From the NCBI GenBank assembly GCA_947565875.1, contig CANOHR010000070.1:1-6197 (forward strand): DNA of 6,197 bases, written 5' to 3'. The position numbers were made by a program, and so were the translations under genes. The notes under the pieces are model-generated. The model was not told where the DNA came from, searched no databases, and saw only the letters and a list, made by a program, of their open reading frames with translations. This stretch comes from an uncultured Pseudoflavonifractor sp. GTDB lineage: Bacteria > Bacillota > Clostridia > Oscillospirales > Oscillospiraceae. Below, one piece after another: positions 1-6,017 of this stretch; positions within the stretch are counted from its first letter, which is position 1; every line of letters starts with the position of its first letter.

Positions 1-1
1 C

Positions 2-328
2 CGGGACATCAAGCAACTTCATTTGGTGAAGGAACTCTCCCACGGTGGGCTATATAAATACGTTGTCTCCCATCATAAGTCAGCGAACTTTTCCGGCAAG
101 CTGCGGACCATTTTTCGGGAGTGCGTTACCTCCTTTGACGTGGCCCAGAACATTGTGGTGCTGAAGACTATGCCGGGCTTAGCCTCCGCCGCGGGGGCCG
201 CCATGGACGGGATGGACCTTCCGGAACTTGTAGGCTCCCTCTCAGGGGACGATACGGCTATCCTTATCATGCGGACAAACGAGGGCGCGGTGGAATTCTG
301 CAAGGAGATCCGGGAGATGCTTCGCTGA
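2..328 (+). CDS. argR: Arginine repressor ArgR/AhrC, C-terminal part (5' end outside window)
   Basis: ArgR is an arginine-responsive transcription factor that, as a hexamer with arginine bound, represses arginine biosynthesis genes and in Bacillus also activates catabolic ones. The frame is open from the window edge, giving 108 residues up to TGA at 326-328. It enters at RDIKQLHLVK, the end of the recognition helix of the N-terminal winged helix. The wing (GGLYKYVV) follows, then a linker and the C-terminal oligomerisation and arginine-binding domain with the hallmark GSLSGDDT at visible residues 78-85; the Asp pair corresponds to the arginine-contacting aspartates of the family. Families are about 150 residues long, so roughly 40-45 residues lie upstream. 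An internal GTG at 26 and TTG at 23 are not real starts, because they would remove most of the DNA-binding domain. The gene ends 25 nt before recN, the usual argR-recN order of Firmicutes. Confidence 0.93.
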   Translation, partial: RDIKQLHLVKELSHGGLYKYVVSHHKSANFSGKLRTIFRECVTSFDVAQNIVVLKTMPGLASAAGAAMDGMDLPELVGSLSGDDTAILIMRTNEGAVEFCKEIREMLR

Positions 329-342
329 TTTTCTTTTGGGAT

Positions 343-351
343 GGGGTGATC
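343..351 (+). promoter_or_regulatory. Ribosome binding site that decides the recN start
   Basis: GGGGTGATC precedes ATG 354. The GGTGATC part (345-351) is complementary to the 3' tail of 16S rRNA (GATCACCTCC), and when aligned this way the purine core ends about 7 nt before the ATG. This supports ATG 354 over the in-frame TTG at 336, which has only a T-rich run in front of it. The GGAGG core itself is imperfect (TGGGG). Confidence 0.7.
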
Positions 352-353
352 CG

Positions 354-2045
354 ATGCTATCCGTTCTTCATATTGAAAATATCGCTGTGATCGAATCGGC
401 GGATATCCTTTTTGGGCCCGGCTTCAACGCCCTTACCGGTGAGACGGGCGCCGGCAAGTCCATTGTGGTGGATGCCATGAGCGCCGTTACCGGTGAACGG
501 ACCAGCCGGGAACTGATCCGTACAGGGGCGAAGTCCGCTCTGGTATCGGGGGCCTTTACCGGGGCGGCGGCTCTTTCCTGGCTGACGGAGAATGGTCTTG
601 TACCCGATGAAAACGGAGAACTTCTCCTTCAGCGGGAGATCATGCCCGACGGAAAGAATCTCTGCCGGGTCAATGGTCGTCCGGTGACGGTGGCCCAACT
701 GAAAGCTTTGGGCCGCCAGCTTCTCAATATCCACGGCCAGCATGACGGTCAGCAGCTTTTGGACGAGAATTGCCATCTGGAGTATCTGGACCGGTTCGGC
801 CAGACCGAGGCATCTCTTGGGGCCTACCGGGCGGCTTATGAGACCCTGACGGATCTGGACAGAAAGATTTCCGCCCTGCAAATGGACGAGAGCGAAAAGG
901 CAAGAAGGGTGGACACCCTTCAGTATCAGATCCAGGAGTTGGAACGTGCGGAGTTGACAGCGGGGGAGGAGGAGGTCCTGAACGAGCGCCGGGATATCCT
1001 TCGGAATGCCGCCGATCTGGCGGAAGCCGCCCAAGGGGCCCATTACGCCCTTTCCGGGGACGAGGACAGCGCCGGGGCGGTTGCCCTTCTGATGGAAGCC
1101 GAGCGGGCGTTGGAAGCGGTATCCGGCGTGAGCGGAGAGTTGGATGAGTTGCGGGAGCGGCTTATCGACTGCCGCTGTCAGGCCCAGGACGCGGCGGACA
1201 CCGCCCGGGATCTCTCCGGCGGTTTTGAGTTTGAGCCGGGGGAACTGGACCAGCTGGAGGGACGGCTGGATCTTCTCTACCGGCTGAAAAAGAAGTATGG
1301 AAATTCCGTGGAGGAGATGCTGGAATATCTGGACCGGTGCCAAAAGGAGTTGGACGAGATTCAGTTTGCGGACGACACCCTTCTCCGGCTGGAGGAGGAG
1401 CGCTCCAAAGCCCTGAAGGAGGCCCAGGCCTTGGCCCGGAGCCTTTCCCAGGAGCGGAAGGAGGCGGGCAAGTCCCTGGAGAAGCGCATACAGAGTGAGC
1501 TTGCCCAACTGGACATGCCCAGGGTCCGCTTCCAGGCGGACTTTGAGACGGTACAGGGGGAGACAGGGCTCAATGCTGACGGCATGGATACCGTCCGCTT
1601 CCTTATGTCCGCCAACGTGGGGGAGGATCTGAAGCCCATCCAGAAGATCGCCTCAGGAGGCGAGTTGGCCCGGATCATGCTGGCGCTGAAAAACGTGCTG
1701 GCGGAGAACGACGATGTGGGCACCCTGGTCTTTGACGAGGTGGACACCGGCGTTTCCGGCCGGGCCGCCCAGAAGGTGGCGGAGAAGCTGGCGGAGGTAG
1801 CCCGACATAAGCAGGTCCTGTGCGTCACCCACCTTCCCCAGCTGGCCGCTATGGCGGACGTCCACTTCTCCGTGGAGAAGGGGGAGAAGAATGGGCGGAC
1901 TTATACGGCGGTAGAGACGCTGGACCGTGCCAGAAGAAAAGCGGAACTTGCCCGCCTCACCTCCGGCGACCATGTGACCCAGGCGGCGCTGGACAGCGCG
2001 GGAGAGTTGCTGGACGGGGCGGAAGCATACAAGAAAACGCTGTAA
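354..2045 (+). CDS. recN: DNA repair protein RecN (SMC-like ATPase)
   Basis: RecN is a cytosolic SMC-family ATPase recruited early to DNA double-strand breaks, where it tethers DNA during recombinational repair. The 563-residue product fits the family (about 550-575). Visible motifs are Walker A GETGAGKS at residues 29-36, the Q-loop-like HGQHD at 127-131, a charged heptad-rich region at about 150-390 consistent with the two coiled-coil arms, the ABC signature SGGELARIMLALK from 434, Walker B LVFDEVDTG with catalytic D461-E462, and the H-loop VTHLPQLAA with H493. All key residues are present, so the protein should be active. I chose ATG 354 (MLSVLHIENIAVI) because RecN proteins start just before this beta strand and a ribosome-binding sequence matching the 16S tail lies before it. 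An in-frame TTG at 336 would add six residues. No LexA-type operator is visible upstream. It lies 25 nt after argR and 32 nt before murB. Confidence 0.97.
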   Translation: MLSVLHIENIAVIESADILFGPGFNALTGETGAGKSIVVDAMSAVTGERTSRELIRTGAKSALVSGAFTGAAALSWLTENGLVPDENGELLLQREIMPDGKNLCRVNGRPVTVAQLKALGRQLLNIHGQHDGQQLLDENCHLEYLDRFGQTEASLGAYRAAYETLTDLDRKISALQMDESEKARRVDTLQYQIQELERAELTAGEEEVLNERRDILRNAADLAEAAQGAHYALSGDEDSAGAVALLMEAERALEAVSGVSGELDELRERLIDCRCQAQDAADTARDLSGGFEFEPGELDQLEGRLDLLYRLKKKYGNSVEEMLEYLDRCQKELDEIQFADDTLLRLEEERSKALKEAQALARSLSQERKEAGKSLEKRIQSELAQLDMPRVRFQADFETVQGETGLNADGMDTVRFLMSANVGEDLKPIQKIASGGELARIMLALKNVLAENDDVGTLVFDEVDTGVSGRAAQKVAEKLAEVARHKQVLCVTHLPQLAAMADVHFSVEKGEKNGRTYTAVETLDRARRKAELARLTSGDHVTQAALDSAGELLDGAEAYKKTL

Positions 2046-2063
2046 AGCGCATACACTGGCAGG

Positions 2064-2070
2064 AAGGAGG
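2064..2070 (+). promoter_or_regulatory. Ribosome binding site of murB
   Basis: AAGGAGG is a full Shine-Dalgarno match, 7 nt before ATG 2078. It fixes the murB start at 2078, although the same reading frame stays open upstream through the end of recN. Confidence 0.93.
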
Positions 2071-2077
2071 GACTGCT

Positions 2078-3025
2078 ATGAAAAACTGGGACGCTTTGGA
2101 GCAAAAGCTGCGGAAGAAATTGCCCCACATGGAACTGCGCCGGAATGAGCCCATGAACAGGCATACCTCCTTTCGGGTGGGCGGTCCCGCCGCCCTGATG
2201 GCCTTTCCCAAAACAGACGAGGAGGCTATGGAAGCGATCTATGCGGCATACCGGCAGGGGATCCGCCCCTTCTTTCTGGGCAACGGTTCCAATCTGCTGG
2301 TTGCCGACCGGGGCTATGATGGCTATATCATTAAGACCGGCGGCCTGGATCGCTTGGGATGGGTAGACTTTACCTACAGCGGTCGTAAGCTGGTGGTGGG
2401 TAGCGGGGTATCTCTGGCCCGGCTGGCCAATTTTATGGCGGAACAAGGCTTTACAGGTCTGGAATGGGCTGCCGGGATTCCCGGTACGGTTGGAGGCGCC
2501 GTGTGTATGAACGCCGGCGCCTACGGCGGGGAGATGGCCCAGGTAGTGGAAAAGATCAGCTATATGGTGGAGACGGGCGACACATTGATGCTGGATGCCG
2601 GGGCTTGTGAGTTTTCTTATCGCCGCAGCATATTTACCCGCCTTCAGGATCGGATGGTGCAGAATGTTTCCCTGCTTCCCCTGGAGCGGGAGGACCCGGT
2701 GAGGATCCGGGCCAAAATGACCGCTCTGGCTGCCCAGCGAAAGGAAAAGCAGCCACTGGAATACCCATCGGCAGGCTCCACCTTCAAGCGGCCTCCTCCG
2801 GTGGATGGAAAGCCGGTCTACGCCGCTGCCCTCATCGATGAGTGCGGCCTGAAAGGGCTGACGGTGGGAGGAGCCCAGGTGTCGGAAAAACATGCCGGGT
2901 TTATCATCAACAAAGGCGGAGCCTCCTGCAGCGATATATTGACTTTGATGGAGGAAGTAAAAAAACAGGTCCTTGACCGGACCGGGATAACCTTGGAACC
3001 GGAAATAAGGACCCTGGGGGTGTAA
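2078..3025 (+). CDS. murB: UDP-N-acetylenolpyruvoylglucosamine reductase MurB (type II)
   Basis: MurB is the cytosolic FAD enzyme that uses NADPH to reduce UDP-GlcNAc-enolpyruvate to UDP-MurNAc, the second committed step of peptidoglycan precursor synthesis. The 315-residue length fits type II MurB of Gram-positives. The FAD-binding PCMH-type domain shows FLGNGSNLLV (66-75) and IPGTVGGAVCMNAGAYGGE (134-152). The substrate-binding domain shows YRRS (Y181, R182), PSAGSTF with the likely proton-donating Ser234, and the C-terminal LEPEIR with the likely catalytic Glu309. These correspond to the Arg, Ser and Glu triad of characterised MurB proteins; the assignment is by motif, not by alignment. 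The start at 2078 is set by AAGGAGG 7 nt upstream; the family N-terminus (RRNEPMNRHTSFRVGG) follows soon after. The gene ends only 3 nt before rapZ, so the two are probably coupled. Confidence 0.97.
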   Translation: MKNWDALEQKLRKKLPHMELRRNEPMNRHTSFRVGGPAALMAFPKTDEEAMEAIYAAYRQGIRPFFLGNGSNLLVADRGYDGYIIKTGGLDRLGWVDFTYSGRKLVVGSGVSLARLANFMAEQGFTGLEWAAGIPGTVGGAVCMNAGAYGGEMAQVVEKISYMVETGDTLMLDAGACEFSYRRSIFTRLQDRMVQNVSLLPLEREDPVRIRAKMTALAAQRKEKQPLEYPSAGSTFKRPPPVDGKPVYAAALIDECGLKGLTVGGAQVSEKHAGFIINKGGASCSDILTLMEEVKKQVLDRTGITLEPEIRTLGV

Positions 3026-3028
3026 AGA

Positions 3029-3892
3029 ATGGAGTTTATTGTCATATCCGGCCTGTCCGGGGCCGGGAAAAGCCAGGCGGCCTCCTTTATGGAAGACTTC
3101 GGCTATTTTGTAGTGGACAATATGCCCGCCGCCCTGATCCCACGGTTTGCCGAACTGTGTATGGCAAATCCCGCCCAGTATGACCGGGTGGCCATCGTTT
3201 GTGATATCCGGGGTGGGCAGACCTTTGAAGGACTGTTTGCCGCTCTTTCAGAGTTGGACCAGATGGGATGCGCTCATAAGATCCTCTATATGGAGGCAAG
3301 CCCTGAAACGGTGATCAAACGCTACAAGGAGACCAGAAGGCGGCACCCCTTGGCGAAGGGAAACCGGTCTCTGGATGAGGCGGTGCGTCAGGAACGGACC
3401 ATCCTGGCTCCCGTCCGGGCCCAGGCGGAATACATCATGGATACCACGGCTCTTTCCACCGCCAAGCTGCGGGGGGAGATCCTGCGGGTCTTTGGAGACG
3501 GGGGAGCCCAGCAGGCCATGAATGTGAGCGTCATCTCCTTTGGCTTTAAGTATGGCATACCCATTGAGGCCGATCTGGTCTTTGATGTGCGTTTTTTGCC
3601 CAACCCTTTCTATATTGCGGAACTACGGCATCAGACAGGGCTGGATGCTCCAGTCTATGAGTTTGTATTTGGCTATCAGCAGACCAAGGATTTTATGACC
3701 TACCTGGAGCGGCTCATCGGGTTCCTTCTGCCCCAATATGTGGAGGAAGGGAAGACAGGCTTGGTCATTGCCATCGGCTGCACAGGGGGCCAGCACCGTT
3801 CGGTGGCGGTGGCCAAGGCCCTGGCCGACTTTATTCGCCGAAAGGGCTATGAAGCCAACGAGAACCACCGGGATATGACGAGGGTACGCTGA
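3029..3892 (+). CDS. rapZ: RNase adapter RapZ / YvcJ-family nucleotide-binding protein
   Basis: The protein is a member of the RapZ/YvcJ P-loop family. In E. coli RapZ delivers the small RNA GlmZ to RNase E and so controls glucosamine-6-phosphate synthase; the B. subtilis homologue YvcJ hydrolyses nucleotides and affects competence. The GlmY/GlmZ RNAs are an enterobacterial feature, so the RNA-adapter role here is unproven. In its 287 residues I see Walker A GLSGAGKS (8-15), VVDNMP (28-33), a Walker-B-like CDIRGG (58-63), the basic YKETRRRHPL segment near 98-107, FGFKYGIP (171-178), the DVRFLPNPFY stretch, and GCTGGQHRSV (250-259) in the C-terminal domain. The length is normal. The start ATG lies 3 nt after the murB stop with a G-rich GGGGGTG just inside murB as a likely ribosome site, and its TGA overlaps the yvcK ATG by one base. 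Confidence 0.96.
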   Translation: MEFIVISGLSGAGKSQAASFMEDFGYFVVDNMPAALIPRFAELCMANPAQYDRVAIVCDIRGGQTFEGLFAALSELDQMGCAHKILYMEASPETVIKRYKETRRRHPLAKGNRSLDEAVRQERTILAPVRAQAEYIMDTTALSTAKLRGEILRVFGDGGAQQAMNVSVISFGFKYGIPIEADLVFDVRFLPNPFYIAELRHQTGLDAPVYEFVFGYQQTKDFMTYLERLIGFLLPQYVEEGKTGLVIAIGCTGGQHRSVAVAKALADFIRRKGYEANENHRDMTRVR

Positions 3893-4905
3893 TGGAAGAG
3901 AAATCGAAATATGGTTGGGAGCATGGCCCCAGAGTGGTGGCCATCGGCGGCGGCACAGGGCTTTCCACTATGCTCCGGGGACTGAAAAACCGCACCAAGA
4001 ATTTAACGGCCATTGTAACGGTGGCCGATGACGGAGGAGGTTCCGGCGTTCTGCGTCAGGATCTGGGAATGCCTCCTCCGGGGGATATCCGCCACTGTAT
4101 GGAGGCACTGGCCAATGCGGAACCTATCATGCAGGAACTGTTGGGATATCGGTTCCCCACAGGTTCCGGCCGCCTTACCGGCCAGTCCTTCGGAAATCTG
4201 ATCCTGGCTGCCCTCAATGGAGTCACGGGTTCTTTTGAGGAGGCGGTGGCCCAGATGAGTCAGGTACTGGCTATTTCAGGCCGGGTGCTTCCCGTGACCA
4301 GCGCCGATGTAAAGCTGGAGGCCACCTTTGAAAATGGGACGGCAGTGGTGGGAGAGTCCCTGATTGCCGACTTTAAGAAGGCACAGGATTGCCGGATCCG
4401 TGCGGTGCGTCTTCTTCCCGAGCGGCCCGCCGCCACCCCGGCGGCATTGGAGGCCATCCGGGCGGCCGATCTCATTGTTTTGGGGCCGGGCAGTCTCTAT
4501 ACCAGCGTGATCCCCAATTTACTGGTGGAGGGAGTGGCGGAGGCCATCTGCCAGAGCGACGCCTTGAAGGTCTATATCGGCAATATCATGACTCAGGACG
4601 GAGAGACCGAGGGAATGACCCTTTCAGACCATGTTTCGGCCCTTCTGAAGCACTCGGGTCCGGGCCTTATCGACTTGTGCGTGGCCAACTCTGCCCCTGT
4701 GGATCCCACCTTGATCCAGCGCTATAAGGCGGAGGATGCCGATCCCATTCCGGTGGACCGGGAGAGGATCGAGGCCTTAGGAGTAGAGGTGGTGGAGCGG
4801 CCCATGATCTCCAGCACCTCCCGCTACGCCCGCCACTCCCCCGAACGGCTGGGAGAGGTTACCATGGAACTCTACCAGGAACGGGCGGATACCAAGGTAT
4901 TCTAG
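3892..4905 (+). CDS. yvcK: YvcK/GlmR-family UDP-GlcNAc-binding regulator (gluconeogenesis factor, CofD-like)
   Basis: YvcK (GlmR in B. subtilis) belongs to the CofD-like fold. It binds UDP-GlcNAc, is needed for growth on gluconeogenic carbon and normal cell-wall synthesis, and in B. subtilis stimulates the glucosamine-6-phosphate synthase GlmS when UDP-GlcNAc is low. The 337 residues (family about 310-340) show VVAIGGGTGLS (15-25), VTVADDGGGSGVLR (42-55), the PPGDIRHC segment (62-69), the LTGQSFGNL stretch and LGPGSLYTS (197-205), which together form the nucleotide-sugar pocket. There is no membrane segment. The first ten or so residues are a variable leader. ATG 3892 overlaps the rapZ TGA (TGATG), with a GAGG at 3880-3883 inside rapZ as ribosome site, which points to translational coupling. 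It is followed by a 206-bp non-coding gap before whiA. Confidence 0.96.
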   Translation: MEEKSKYGWEHGPRVVAIGGGTGLSTMLRGLKNRTKNLTAIVTVADDGGGSGVLRQDLGMPPPGDIRHCMEALANAEPIMQELLGYRFPTGSGRLTGQSFGNLILAALNGVTGSFEEAVAQMSQVLAISGRVLPVTSADVKLEATFENGTAVVGESLIADFKKAQDCRIRAVRLLPERPAATPAALEAIRAADLIVLGPGSLYTSVIPNLLVEGVAEAICQSDALKVYIGNIMTQDGETEGMTLSDHVSALLKHSGPGLIDLCVANSAPVDPTLIQRYKAEDADPIPVDRERIEALGVEVVERPMISSTSRYARHSPERLGEVTMELYQERADTKVF

Positions 4906-4945
4906 GACAAAAAGCTCCACCGGACGCACGGCCCGCCCTTGATGC

Positions 4946-4955
4946 GGTAATTACC
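4946..4955. repeat. Perfect 10-bp palindrome
   Basis: GGTAATTACC is a perfect dyad with no spacer. GGTAA can instead pair with a second TTACC at 4961-4965 to form a small hairpin with a 10-nt loop. It could be an operator half or part of the neighbouring repeat element; nothing else in the window repeats it. Confidence 0.6.
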
Positions 4956-4973
4956 TTTCCTTACCCTTCGTAG

Positions 4974-4995
4974 GGACCGGCGTCCTCGCCGGTCC
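4974..4995. repeat. Hairpin 1
   Basis: GGACCGGCG (4974-4982) and CGCCGGTCC (4987-4995) form a perfect 9-bp, almost all-GC stem closed by a TCCT loop. There is no following T tract, so it is not a standard terminator. Confidence 0.9.
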
Positions 4996-5022
4996 AGCAG
5001 GATCACCTGATAAACTCCTGCT
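4996..5022. repeat. Hairpin 2
   Basis: AGCAGGA (4996-5002) and TCCTGCT (5016-5022) pair perfectly over 7 bp around a 13-nt loop. Using C4995 and G5023 would lengthen the stem to 8 bp at the cost of the end pairs of hairpins 1 and 3. Confidence 0.85.
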
Positions 5023-5046
5023 GGGAAGGGCGAAAAACGCCTTCCC
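5023..5046. repeat. Hairpin 3
   Basis: GGGAAGGGCG (5023-5032) pairs with CGCCTTCCC (5038-5046) over 9 bp with one bulged G near 5029, closed by an AAAAA loop (5033-5037). Confidence 0.85.
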
Positions 5047-5050
5047 ACAG

Positions 5051-5073
5051 GACCGGATGACTCCCATCCGGTC
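5051..5073. repeat. Hairpin 4
   Basis: GACCGGATG (5051-5059) and CATCCGGTC (5065-5073) form a perfect 9-bp stem around an ACTCC loop. Its GACCGG arm repeats the core of hairpin 1. It ends 26 nt before the whiA Shine-Dalgarno sequence. Confidence 0.9.
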
Positions 5074-5099
5074 AATACCACCACCAAACGAAAAAAGAG

Positions 5100-5105
5100 A
5101 GGAGG
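5100..5105 (+). promoter_or_regulatory. Ribosome binding site of whiA
   Basis: AGGAGG lies 6 nt before ATG 5112 in a purine-rich, unstructured tail. It supports 5112 as the whiA start. Confidence 0.93.
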
Positions 5106-5111
5106 GGCCCT

Positions 5112-6017
5112 ATGTCCTTTTCCGGCGAGACAAAAGGAGAGTTATGCCGCCAACCCATCACCCGGAAATGTTGCGCTCAGGCGGAATGTTATGGCATACT
5201 CCTTTATGCCAACCGCTTTGACCACCGGGAGGCCAGGATCGTTACCGAATCGGCGGACCTGGCTGTGCGGCTGCCTCTTCTTTTTAAAAAGGCCTTTCAT
5301 ATCACCTTTGACCGCTTGCCGGATCCGGGATCGACCGCCGGCAAGCGGATCTTTTCCATTGTCGGAGCGGACAAGCTGTCTCAGTTGTGGACAGCCTTTG
5401 GCTACGATCCCGGATCCTCGGTGGCCCATCACGTGAATTTTGCTGTTCTGGAGGAGGACCATTGCCGGATGTCCTTTTTTCGTGGGGCTTTTTTGGCGGG
5501 GGGATCGGTGACTGATCCCAGTAAAAGCTATCACCTGGAACTTACCACCACCCACCGCTCGGTGGACCGGGAACTTCTGACCCTTCTTCGGGAGGCGGGT
5601 TTCGACCCTAAGTCGGCGGACCGGGGAGGCAATCATATGACCTATTTTAAACAGAGCGAGGCGATCGCCGACTTTCTTACCGCTATCGGCGCTCCTCTGG
5701 CGGCAATGGAACTGATGAACGCCAAGGCGGAGAAGGATCTGCGGGGCGGAGTAAACCGCCGGGTGAACTGCGATGCCGCCAATCTGGACAAGGCGGTGGA
5801 TGCGGCTCAGGCCCAGATCGAGGTCATTCGCCGCCTGAGGGCGCAGATGGATCTGGGGGAATTGCCTCCCAAGCTGGCGGAGGCGGCCCACCTGCGGCTG
5901 GATCACCCCGATCTGACCCTTACCGAACTGGCCGCCCTTTGCCGGCCACCCATCACCAAGTCCTCCCTGAGCCACCGGTTGAAGAAACTCTCGGAACTGG
6001 CGGAGGATCGACCGTGA
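5112..6017 (+). CDS. whiA: DNA-binding protein WhiA
   Basis: WhiA is a DNA-binding protein of Gram-positive bacteria. In Streptomyces it works with WhiB as a transcription factor for sporulation septation; in B. subtilis it influences cell division and chromosome segregation. The 301 residues start with the family-typical MSFSGETKGELCR. The N-terminal two thirds are related to LAGLIDADG homing endonucleases, with the degenerate motif RGAFLAGGSVTDP at 124-136; WhiA proteins are not known to cut DNA. The ELMNAKAEKDLRGGVNRRVNCDAAN block leads into the C-terminal domain, and a helix-turn-helix occupies about 268-297 (LTLTELAALC, then ITKSSLSHRLKKL). The length is at the lower end for the family but no domain is missing. 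It follows yvcK in the classic rapZ-yvcK-whiA order, separated by the hairpin block, and precedes dnaE. Confidence 0.96.
   Translation: MSFSGETKGELCRQPITRKCCAQAECYGILLYANRFDHREARIVTESADLAVRLPLLFKKAFHITFDRLPDPGSTAGKRIFSIVGADKLSQLWTAFGYDPGSSVAHHVNFAVLEEDHCRMSFFRGAFLAGGSVTDPSKSYHLELTTTHRSVDRELLTLLREAGFDPKSADRGGNHMTYFKQSEAIADFLTAIGAPLAAMELMNAKAEKDLRGGVNRRVNCDAANLDKAVDAAQAQIEVIRRLRAQMDLGELPPKLAEAAHLRLDHPDLTLTELAALCRPPITKSSLSHRLKKLSELAEDRP

Larger units (their letters stand above)
4974..5073. repeat. Block of four tandem hairpins, probable dispersed palindromic repeat element
   Basis: Four inverted repeats follow one another almost without gaps (4974-4995, 4996-5022, 5023-5046 and 5051-5073). The GTAGGGACCGGCG sequence entering the block resembles GTAGGG-type palindromic repeats that I associate with intergenic regions of gut Clostridia. 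That resemblance is from memory and cannot be tested inside this window. All stems are equally good on either strand, as expected of a repeat element. It occupies the gap between two genes that are usually close neighbours. Confidence 0.7.
4906..5111. other. Structured intergenic region between yvcK and whiA
   Basis: This 206-bp gap has no supportable gene. From left to right it holds a stretch with no recognisable signal (4906-4945), a 10-bp palindrome (4946-4955), a pyrimidine-rich run (4951-4969), four back-to-back hairpins (4974-5073), and a purine-rich tail ending in the whiA ribosome site. None of the hairpins is followed by a T tract on the plus strand, so I see no intrinsic terminator, and no paired -35/-10 boxes convince me. 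Transcription from yvcK may read through into whiA. Confidence 0.8.

Noticed and set aside
336..353. TTG 336 as the recN start
   Set aside because: It has no spaced ribosome site and would add six residues that RecN proteins lack; ATG 354 has a good site.
270..353. LexA (SOS) operator before recN
   Set aside because: RecN is SOS-controlled in several bacteria, so I looked for a CGAAC-N4-GTTCG type box; none is present near the start, although control could come from a promoter outside the window.
357..1508. Long minus-strand open frame of 383 codons opposite recN
   Set aside because: It lies wholly opposite a gene with all RecN motifs intact, has a low-complexity Leu/Gln/Gly-rich product without recognisable domains, and is explained by the codon bias of a GC-rich gene.
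1820..2077. Extension of murB upstream into recN
   Set aside because: The frame is open but overlaps the conserved C-terminus of recN; AAGGAGG at 2064-2070 and the family N-terminus place the start at 2078.
4974..5046. Intrinsic terminator after yvcK
   Set aside because: The stems are strong, but none is followed by a run of T on the plus strand, and the minus strand has no gene that would need one.
4902..5087. Minus-strand frame of 61 codons across the yvcK-whiA gap
   Set aside because: It needs a TTG or GTG start after a pyrimidine-rich run without a ribosome site, and simply reads through the inverted repeats.
5057..5221. Small plus-strand frame of about 54 codons starting in hairpin 4
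   Set aside because: It overlaps whiA out of frame, has only a weak AGGA at 4-nt spacing, and its proline- and arginine-rich product looks like non-coding translation.
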